DNA of 54,166 bases, from NCBI GenBank assembly GCA_037447655.1, contig JBBHKE010001307.1:142067-196232 (forward strand). The letters run 5' to 3'. This document shows positions 36,726-54,166 of the stretch, in pieces (position 1 is the first letter of the stretch; each line of letters begins with the position of its first letter). Under the pieces are notes generated by a model. That model was not told the DNA's origin. It saw only the letters and a program-made list of their open reading frames with translations, and did not search any database. The position numbers and the translations under genes were made by a program. Origin of the DNA: Zygnema cylindricum. Its lineage: Eukaryota; Streptophyta; Zygnematophyceae; Zygnematales; Zygnemataceae.

Positions 36726-37515
36726 ATAGAAAGTCCATTTTCGTCAAAATTGCATGCCACAACGATCGGATGGTCAAAGTCTCCGACGGAAAGAAAAAAT
36801 AAAATCAGCAGAAGAGACCACGTGGCGCACTGAATAGCAGCACGAAAAAAGAAATGCAGTCCCCACTTGGCGCACAATGCTTCGCGGTGACGCAAACGCA
36901 GCTTTTGAGATCGCGATCGGTTACGCTGACCTAGCAGATCCCACGTGGCAACTGAGCTCGAAGCTTCGATCGCCTCTTGGGAAGTGAACCGACAATTGCC
37001 TTCGTTGAGTTCGTTCCCAAATACGCGTCCGGACAGTTTCCGTACGTCGTGACGTTCACTGTACTGACTGCCCTTCGGAGCAACATGGGACCGCGCCATT
37101 CAGTGGGGATGCGCATGGGAGGGCATAACACGACAAAACTCAGAGATACGGCTGTCACGTGGTCAGCACAGCGCTACCCGAGGACTGAAGTAGAACGCCT
37201 TGAAACCTGAAAGTCACGTGGTCGCGACACGTAAAGAGCTGTGGATGTGTTCAACGACGTCCTTCCAGTCTTCTAGGACTAGAGGAGCGTATCCGCCTAG
37301 CAGCAATATTTGGCATTATGACGTCAGGAACCGGTACGTGTCATCATGGTATGGACCGTACAACACCTGGCCGTTGCCACATCGCTCAGAAGTCAGGCCA
37401 TCGTGACTCCCAGCGGTGCGGCACTGTAGCGCGGATGGGCGTGGCGTCCTACAAACCGCAACGCGTGGTGCCGCAATTTTCGAAGAGTACGGTACCCGAA
37501 ATGCTGAATAATATT

Positions 37516-37803
37516 GTTCAAAAGTAGGTGAAAGTAGGCCCATACAATATGCCTATTGTATGCAAAACATACAATATGACCTTAAGACCCATATTGTATT
37601 CGGACCTATTCGGACCAATTAAAGCATTCGGACCAAAAATTGGACCAATTAAAACATTCGGACCGGAAAATTTTATTTATACCGTCAGATTCGGACGATC
37701 GGACGGTCGCTGATCAAAGTAGCGATCTAAGAAGATCACATGAAAAGCCCATACGATAAAGGCGCCTACCAAAGGCCTACCATAACAACGCCTACTTTTG
37801 AAC
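37516..37803. mobile_element. Short inverted-repeat element E (different TIR family)
   Basis: Perfect 13-bp inverted ends GTTCAAAAGTAGG, with further inverted phrases inside (TAGGCCCATAC at the left against a right-end copy that includes GTATGGGCTTTTC). It contains repeated ATTCGGACC(AA)/GGACCAATTAAA phrases at about 37606-37665. It ends directly beside the CAGTAC-rich stretch upstream of the LRR gene. Confidence 0.5.
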
Positions 37804-37817
37804 TATGAAACAAATAA

Positions 37818-37912
37818 AATACAGTATACTACAGTACGGTAATGTACTGTACTGTTCAGTACAGTACAAAACAGTACAGTACAGTACTGTTCAGTATAGT
37901 ACAGTACACTTT
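37818..37912. promoter_or_regulatory. CAGTAC/TACTGTA-rich stretch upstream of the LRR gene
   Basis: About ten copies of CAGTA(C)/TACTG in 95 bp (ACAGTACAGTACAGTACTG and relatives), partly palindromic, 370-460 bases before the proposed LRR start codon. This is the longest version of a motif found near all four genes. A (CAG)n run follows at about 37997-38021. Confidence 0.35.
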
Positions 37913-38280
37913 TGTCCTGCCCTCCTCTGCATCCACAGTATATCGTTGCCTCGCAGCTCTCGAAGTCTCGAATCCCGCCACGCGTCCCTCGTTGCAGCAG
38001 CAGCAGCAGCAGCAGCAGCAGACACTTCCGCCCTCTCTCCTGCTTCCGCCTTGTCCGTTGCCCGCCGCTCCGCCGAGGGCCGCCCCGCGCACCCTCCGAC
38101 CCTCCCGCGCCCCGCGCTGCACCCCGCGCACTCGGCGCGTCCGGCCGCGTCCTCCCCCGCCAAGCGCCCGCCGAGCAGCAGACCGCCCGCCAGCCAGCCG
38201 ACTTAGCGACTGACTGAGGGAGGCAGGGAGGGAGGGGAGGGAGGTAGGGAGGGGAGGGGAGGGAGGTCGGTCGGTCTGCG

Positions 38281-48725
<10,445 letters not shown>

Positions 48726-49405
48726 AGTAATGTTTTGTAACTATTATAGGTTTTTTTTAAACACAAATGCATCTTTACAAGTGGGAAAATGGATTCCCTT
48801 CATTCATGAGGCTCGAAATGTTCCTGTATGTGTTTTAGCTTTTGTATCAATTTTTTAACAGGAGGTAGGAAAAGGAAAACGAAAGGAAAAGGAAACGAAA
48901 AGGAAGGTAGGAAAGGAAAAGTAGTTTGCAAGAAAGAAGGACGTATACTAATAGTGTCATTCAAGTTAATGGGTTCTCAGAAGTTATTTCTTGTTTTAGT
49001 GGTGTTATAGTGGAAATCGTTGTTGGATTTATTCAAAAGATATGGTCGATCCACGGCTTTTTCCACGTCAGTTTCATTATATGGCAACTTGGAAGTCATG
49101 TCTACGGAGGGATCTTTTGGGACTCGATGCATGAGAAGTCAAAATTTCTTTTGAACGTTCCATGGCCATTACTCAGATGCTTCACACCTTCGTGTTGTTT
49201 CACCTCATGGTGCTCCTGTTCGCTTCAAGAATTGCAAACTAAAGAATCGTACATTTCTTTACAGAGCCGAAAATAGGAAGGTAGACAAGTTGGTCTCGCA
49301 CATTTTGATCATTTGATATCCTTTCCTGGTTTGATACAAACTGTGAAATACATATAATAGTTTTTATTCCAAAACGCATGTCGGAGATCCATCAAACGAA
49401 AAGAA
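48726..49405. other. 3' flank of the LRR gene, no gene recognised
   Basis: AT-rich with an AAAGGAAA-type purine stretch at about 48862-48920. No coding signature before the retroelement remnant begins. Confidence 0.5.
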
Positions 49406-49409
49406 TCTC

Positions 49410-49893
49410 AGGTTGATTCAAGGTTTCGTAGAAACGCAGAAATTGTTTCCGTCTTTTTTCCTATTTAACTTCTTGTTACTTGTTGGCAGTTCATGTATTT
49501 TGTCTTTTTGTACATTCTCAGACTTTCCTTGCAATTGCATGTCTATGTAGCTTCTCCCTCCAGCTTTAATACTGTTCAGAGTATCGAAAAAAGATACGAG
49601 CTCGGCCAAAAACAGGGCACTTTGGTATAACGTTGGCAAATACCTTTTGTATGGGACTCTACTCTCTTGAGAAGCAGAATAATAGTCACGTACTTTATCG
49701 AACATTTTGTTTTGTTGATAACCCGAAAAAGACAAAGATACAACAATAGAAGAATGTCATCAATGATTAAAGCTCCACAATTGGTGAAAATTTGGGAGTA
49801 ATATTCTATAGATACTTTTGCCCTAAACTTGGGAGTATTTTTTTTAACTTGAACAAACATTGTAAAGAAATGGGTCGAAACTTGAGTTACCAA
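49410..49893 (-). pseudogene. Degenerate Ty1/copia integrase fragment
   Basis: Two overlapping minus-strand frames together follow the copia integrase pattern. First is VSIEYYSQIFTNCGALII, resembling the ...GGEYxSxxFxxFCxxxGI segment. Then, in another frame, come GYQQNKM (PQQNGxxER-like), KRYLPTLYQSALFLAELV (LPKxFWAEAVxTA-like) and SIKAGGRSYIDMQLQGKSEN (SPxKAxxxxTPYExWxGKKP-like). A frame change and lost motif residues show it is dead. It follows the gag fragment on the same strand, as in copia order. The assignment is by eye on a diverged sequence. Confidence 0.4.
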
Positions 49894-50005
49894 TGCACGT
49901 ACTAAGGTTTCTTGGAATCTTGATTCCTCCAGCCAGTTTTAGCAGCCAAGGCTTGACCACTCTTTCCTCCTCTTCGAATCTCAATGATGTTTTCCCAAAC
50001 CAAGA

Positions 50006-50600
50006 TCATTCCAACAACGGAATTCCAAATCCATCGACTATCAAGCAAGTCTTGACCCTATTAACGATATTCTCATAATCATACGGCAGTTTCATTGGTA
50101 AAGTATTCACCATTTTTTTCTCAGTTTCTCGTTTTCTAGCACTCTCCAACTCCATAAGCAATTTAGACAAGTCATTACAAAGCCAAGCATCTTTACTCCT
50201 TAGTAAACATATGCTTGTTACTTCTGATTTGCAAACTTCTGCTGCTGAGTCGTACCACTCTTGTAAATATTTCCAAGAGCCTCCCACAGCTCGGCCGCCT
50301 TCTCCACATTTAGGTGAGTGGTAGCAAGAGCTTGAGTGAGACACTCGAGAATAAAATGAGTTGTCGCTGTATTGTTGAAGTCCCAAATTTCTGTGTCATT
50401 TGCCTCGGTTTCTGAACAGCACCTACAGTACCGATCCAGTAGCTATCGGTGTGAGTTTCTCCTTCCCCTTCTCCTTCCCTTTGTCCAACACTATGCTTTC
50501 TCCATCATCATCTACCTCCTTTGCCTCCGCGGATCCTCTTGAGAATCGAGCTCCTCCAAACCCTGGTGGAACTCCCAAATTTGCAGCAAGCCGCCGCAAA
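50006..50600 (-). pseudogene. Ty1/copia-like gag fragment
   Basis: Minus-strand reading gives FILECLTQALATTHLNVEKA, then ELWEALGNIYKSGTTQQQKF, a stop, and in another frame SKLLMELESARKRETEKK with LPMKLPYDYENIVNRVKT, all in the order of a copia gag (UBN2-like) domain. Homologous to 1319-1780, including the upstream Ser/Asp-rich leader around CCGCGGAGGCAAAGG. Broken by at least one stop and one frame change. Confidence 0.6.
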
Positions 50601-50614
50601 CGAACAACGCCGCC

Positions 50615-50945
50615 TCATACATTGAAAATCACATCTTGCCCCACTAAACACTCATAATCACTAGAATTGGTGACCAACGCGTGGGCATAGACCTCTGCGA
50701 TATCAGATTCTGAACCATTTTGAAACCTAAAACAGAGTGGATCTTTTGTAATGTCCAAAACTGGTTCGGTAGTTCTCGCTGAGGTGAGTAAACGTGTGGT
50801 AGTGGACTGAAGTTTATCGGTTGTTAGACCTAGTTTTAGTGCAAAAGATGACCCCAAAATAAAAGGTTTTGCACCGATGTCCATAAGTGGTAATTACCAT
50901 GTGACACCATTAACTGAAAATGCACCTTTCCCCATTATCCAAAAA
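50615..50945 (-). pseudogene. Retropepsin-like aspartic protease fragment
   Basis: Minus-strand frame with MDIGAKPFILGSSFALKLGL and, 60 residues on, YECLVGQDVIFNV. These fit the D-[ST]-G-A...A..LGL and hhGxD[VW][LI] signatures of gag-pol (Ty3/gypsy-style) proteases, with Ile in place of the usual Ser/Thr after the catalytic Asp. A stop lies just upstream of the Met. The left LTR edge (50952) truncates it. It precedes gag on the strand, the reverse of normal order, so this is a rearranged or mixed remnant. Confidence 0.45.
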
Positions 50946-50951
50946 ACTCAT

Positions 50952-52005
50952 TGTAGAAATTAATGGTCCATTTTAAGTATTTTCTAGGTCTAAATAGAAA
51001 TATAGAAAGAAGCCGAGGCAGTCTACCTCTAACTTCTTTCTCCAACTCTCAAACTTGTCGTAGTCACTGAGAAATTGGAGAGGGAGCTAGAGCCATGGCT
51101 ACCTAGGCTATCCAGAGGTTTACGGGAAATTTATATTAGTTAGGGGTTTATTTACTAAAAGGGTATATGCCGGCCACAGGATTTGATCGTGGTACCTACC
51201 GGCCGGCAGATAGCGGTAGCCGGTAGCCTTAGCCGTTAAGTCTAGAACTAATGTTACGTAGTATATGGTTTGATATTTATTTAAACATAAATACGTAGGA
51301 TAAATCATTTAAATGTAATTGTATATAGGATACATAGATCCGGTAATGTATAAGTACGGATTACGGTACGGACAAGAAATCAATACCGCGCATTTATTTC
51401 TTTAGTGAAACGAATACTGCGCATGTATTTATTACGGCTACGATTAAAATCAAATTTAATCGGACGGCCGGGATTAGCGTCGAGATCGCGGAAGAAGATT
51501 TCGGCGGTTTGTGGCCATCGCCACATCGGATGACACGTGGCAAAATTACATTGGATCGTGGTATCTCCGGAGATTATGGCACCGAATCCGGATATGACAT
51601 GTGTCGACATTTAGGCCATGTTGTACAATGTCCGTACATAAATTACACCAGAAGCTGTACTTTTGCGTACGGAACTGTAATATAATTGGTTCCGTACATC
51701 AGTAGATAGAGTCTGTGGGAGAGATAGGACTTAGAAAAATTAGGAGATAGGACCCTCTCTCCCAGAGAGCTTCTGTACAAAAGGTCAACTTCGACCCTCC
51801 ATAACTTACTGCTCAGGGGAGCAAATTCAGAGATTCTTTTGCTATTGACTCACGGGAGTCTTGCCTTCTCAGGGGTCTAGGTGTTCAGAGTTTTTGTCTG
51901 CCAAGGTGGCAGTTGCTTTTGCTGAAACACAAAGGGGTCAGAGTTATCCTAGAGGCTTCTTGGAAGCTGTCCACTCTGAGGACTTATGGAGGTCTCAAAG
52001 TCACA
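50952..52005 (+). mobile_element. LTR, plus orientation (apparently solo)
   Basis: Starts TGTAGAAATTAATGG and ends near GGTCTCAAAGTCACA; full-length match to 249-1318. No polypurine tract adjoins its left edge and no internal retroelement sequence follows on the right, so it behaves as a solo LTR inserted beside or into the minus-strand protease fragment. Flanking 5-mers (CTCAT and TCTCT) do not form a target-site duplication; the exact right end is uncertain by a few bases. Confidence 0.8.
51160..51250 (-). other. tRNA-like pol III module inside LTR (antisense)
   Basis: Minus strand reads GACTTAACGGCTAAGGCTAC, then, about 35 nt on, a degraded B-box (GATCAAATCC) and a CCCTTTTAG T-run. Homologous to the module at 470-560. 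Confidence 0.45.
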
Positions 52006-53001
52006 TCTCTCTTCACTCTAGAGTCTAAATTAAGAAGTGAATATTAATTACTGCTTTTCCTCAAGCCCTTTAGCCGATATTTGATATGCACCTGATTCTT
52101 AACACCCAATAATTGATATATCTTTTCGATATATTCAGGAGGCCTATACTGCGATATTTATGCGATATATTGGCTGATAATTCGATATATTTTGTACCGT
52201 GATATATCGAAGTTGACATTAAGTAAAAAAAAAATCAAAAGCCTCCCCCCCCCTCCTCTAGCGCGCCATCACTGGGGGGTGGGGGGGGGTGGACCGTACA
52301 ATTTGTTCGTATCTTGTTATGGCTTTCCGTACCATATCGAGGCCTTTGACCGATGGATAACGAATAAATTGATAATCGAATTTATCGCGATATACTTTTA
52401 CCTGATTCACATTTTACCATTTATCTCTGTACCATATAATATGTCACGTTGGTTATTCAACAATCCAACCGTTCACCAAACCATATATCCTCCATACTTG
52501 TAAATGTCAGAACCCTTATTAAGATAGCGCCATATATTAGTACCGCGAAATGTTAGAATTTCGCTCTGTCTGTATGGGAGACAATTTAGCAAAGGGAATT
52601 GATCATAGCAGTGACACTTTTGGTTGCGTATAGTCAGTTACGTCATTTTGTCAAAACTTGTACTTTTGAAATACACATTGGTACAATTAAAGTAACGTTG
52701 GGTCTAAATTTGACGGTCATTCGATTGGATAGCTTTGACTTTCAAAATATTTTTTCAACTGCTTAAACTTTTGCCTCGCTTGCGAACATCGACTATCATA
52801 ATAAAATTAGCAATTCACACGGCCGACGAACGTTTATGATAACAAAACAGTGGCAACCACATCTAAATAAAAGTGTTGTAGACAGTCACTTTTTGTCGTT
52901 ACGTGAGCTCCACGGTGACAGCACGTTGGATATCAACTTAGCCGCAAAATTGAAATTGAGCCGTATAAGGGTTACATTGAATTTAGACGCAAATTGAAAC
53001 G
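52006..53001. other. Spacer between two LTRs, no gene recognised
   Basis: AT-rich. It has about eight GATATAT/ATATATCG phrases at 52080-52210, a C-run then G-run at about 52244-52291 that could pair in part, and no coding sequence or retroelement domain. Confidence 0.5.
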
Positions 53002-54035
53002 TGTAATTTTGAGACCTCCATAGGTCTTCAGTGTAGGAAGCTCACACCAAGCCTCTAGGATAACTCTGACCCCTTTGTGTTTCAACAAGAATAACTATCT
53101 CCCTTGCAGACAAAACCTGACCACCTTCACCCTTGTGAAAGCAAGACTCCCTTAAGTCTCTAACAAAAAGATCTATGAATTTGCTCCCCTGAGCAGTAAG
53201 TTATGAAAGGTCAAAATTTACCTTTTGTACAGAAGCTCTGTGGGAGAGAAGGTCCAATCTATCAAATTTTTCTAAGTCCTATCTCTCTCTAAAACTCTAT
53301 CAACTAAAGTGCGGCACCAATTATAATAGTGTATTGTACATAAAGGTACAGTTGCCGGTGTACTTTCTACACGGCCATTGTACGACATGGCCAACAAGTC
53401 GACACATGTTATTTTTTGATTCGTTCTTGTAATTCCCAAAGATGGCGTAATCCAATGTGATTGTGACACGTGGCAATTGATGTGACGTCGACTGGAAACA
53501 GTCAAAAACCTTTTCCACGATCTCGGCATACTTCGTGATCGTCCGATTAAGCCGGACTACAATCGTGGCCGTCATAAATACTTGCGCAATATTTGTTTCG
53601 CTATTGAAACAAAATGCACGATATCTGTTTCGGATATCCCGTACGCCGTACATTAAAAACTGTATATATGTTCAAATATCTTGTTAAATAAAATAGCCTA
53701 CGTGTTAACATTTAAATAGCTACCAAACCTTATATCCTCCAACCTTGATCTAAGACTAATTGGCTAAGCCAACCCAGCTACCGGCTACCTTGACGGACGG
53801 TATGTAACACGTTCAAATCCTGGGTCCGTCAGGTTCTATTTTTGTAAAATCTACCAACCTAATGTCTGTCATCGTCGGGATAGCATAGGCGGCCATGGCT
53901 CTATCTCCCTCTCTAACTTTCAGTGACTGCCACAAGTGTGGGAGCTGGAGAGAGGAGTTAGAGGGAGACTGCCTGTGTTTCCTTTCTGCATTTTACAAAA
54001 CCTAGAAAATACTAAAATAACCTTTAATTTCTACA
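53002..54035 (-). mobile_element. 3' LTR, minus orientation
   Basis: On the minus strand it begins TGTAGAAATTAAAGG (at 54035) and ends GGTCTCAAAATTACA (at 53002), with TG...CA ends. It is homologous throughout to 249-1318 and 50952-52005. The reverse-complemented polypurine tract adjoins at 54036, making this the 3' LTR of an element that extends rightward beyond the window. Confidence 0.8.
53745..53840 (+). other. tRNA-like pol III module inside LTR (antisense)
   Basis: Reads TTGGCTAAGCCAACCCAGC (D-arm/A-box-like), then, about 40 nt later, CGTTCAAATCCTGGG (B-box-like), and TATTTTTG about 15 nt after that, a good pol III terminator. Antisense to its LTR like the other three. Confidence 0.5.
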
Positions 54036-54166
54036 CTCCCCTTATTTTCTAGTCACTTTTTATTTTAAGACCACTTCTCCCTACAGAAAATTAGTTTAGC
54101 GGAAAGCACAGGTTTGGCCATCATATATGCTACAATTTCACAATCTTGTTTATATTTTAAACTAAT
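54036..54166 (-). mobile_element. Polypurine tract and 3' internal end of a retrotransposon
   Basis: CTCCCCTTATTTTCTAG at 54036-54052 is the reverse complement of the polypurine tract seen at 234-248. The remaining 110 bases show no readable coding sequence. Confidence 0.6.

Larger units (their letters stand above)
34441..37220. promoter_or_regulatory. Cluster of CACGTG (G-box) palindromes at the TEL 5' end and TEL/LRR intergenic region
   Basis: CACGTG occurs at 34441, 34500, 34544, 34561, 34852, 34874, 35022, 35118, 35332, 35772, 36819, 36942, 37156 and 37215, plus 33744 in the first TEL exon. Many have the extended form GCCACGTGG. Nine lie within 900 bp around the TEL start. CACGTG is the core bound by plant bZIP and bHLH factors. 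A regulatory role here is inferred from density, not shown. Confidence 0.5.

Noticed and set aside
50947-52010. Target-site duplication around the solo LTR
   Set aside because: The flanking 5-mers do not match for any plausible right end.

Overview
This is nuclear DNA of a eukaryote with many spliceosomal (GT-AG) introns. Protein similarity places it in the streptophyte/plant lineage. The spliced importin and porin match the length and residue pattern of the land-plant SAD2/importin-7/8 and VDAC families, and the third gene is a TERMINAL EAR1-like (Mei2-type) RNA-binding protein, a class known from plants. Whether it is a charophyte alga or an early-diverging land plant cannot be settled from the window. 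Family identities come from remembered family patterns; no search was run.

Layout. 1-2885: wreck of Ty1/copia-like retroelements, with a 3' LTR on +, a gag fragment on - and a diverged LTR on -. 2886-6664: AT-rich, GTAC-rich intergenic DNA. 6665-19216 (+): importin-beta-family nuclear transport receptor, 22 exons, 1035 aa. 21230-23247 (+): mitochondrial porin VDAC, 6 exons, 276 aa. 23248-26980: intergenic DNA with no gene seen. 26981-34488 (-): TERMINAL EAR1-like gene with a PAM2-like motif, RRMs and an acidic C-terminal tail; part of RRM1 could not be placed. 34489-38280: head-to-head intergenic region with a dense cluster of CACGTG boxes and four short inverted-repeat elements. 38281-48725 (+): 17-exon gene for a protein with a basic Gly/Ala/Arg-rich N-terminus, a probable membrane segment and 15 ribonuclease-inhibitor-type leucine-rich repeats, 628 aa. 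48726-54166: more retroelement wreckage (copia integrase, gag and a protease-like fragment on -, one LTR on +, one LTR with its polypurine tract on -).

The four genes are housekeeping or developmental loci and do not form a pathway. The importin, porin and LRR models close in frame over every exon (3108, 831 and 1887 nt), which supports them strongly. The most interesting signals are non-coding: (i) all four LTRs carry a tRNA-like module with A-box-like, B-box and T-run, always antisense to the LTR; (ii) a (C)AGTACAGTAC/TACTGTACTGTA motif lies upstream of all four genes; (iii) there are 15 CACGTG palindromes in about 3.5 kb around the TEL 5' end; (iv) a MITE-like family with a shared terminal inverted repeat occurs in the TEL intron, in the TEL/LRR intergenic region and as a half copy in an LRR-gene intron; (v) the 3' end of importin exon 8, with its splice donor, is tandemly duplicated.
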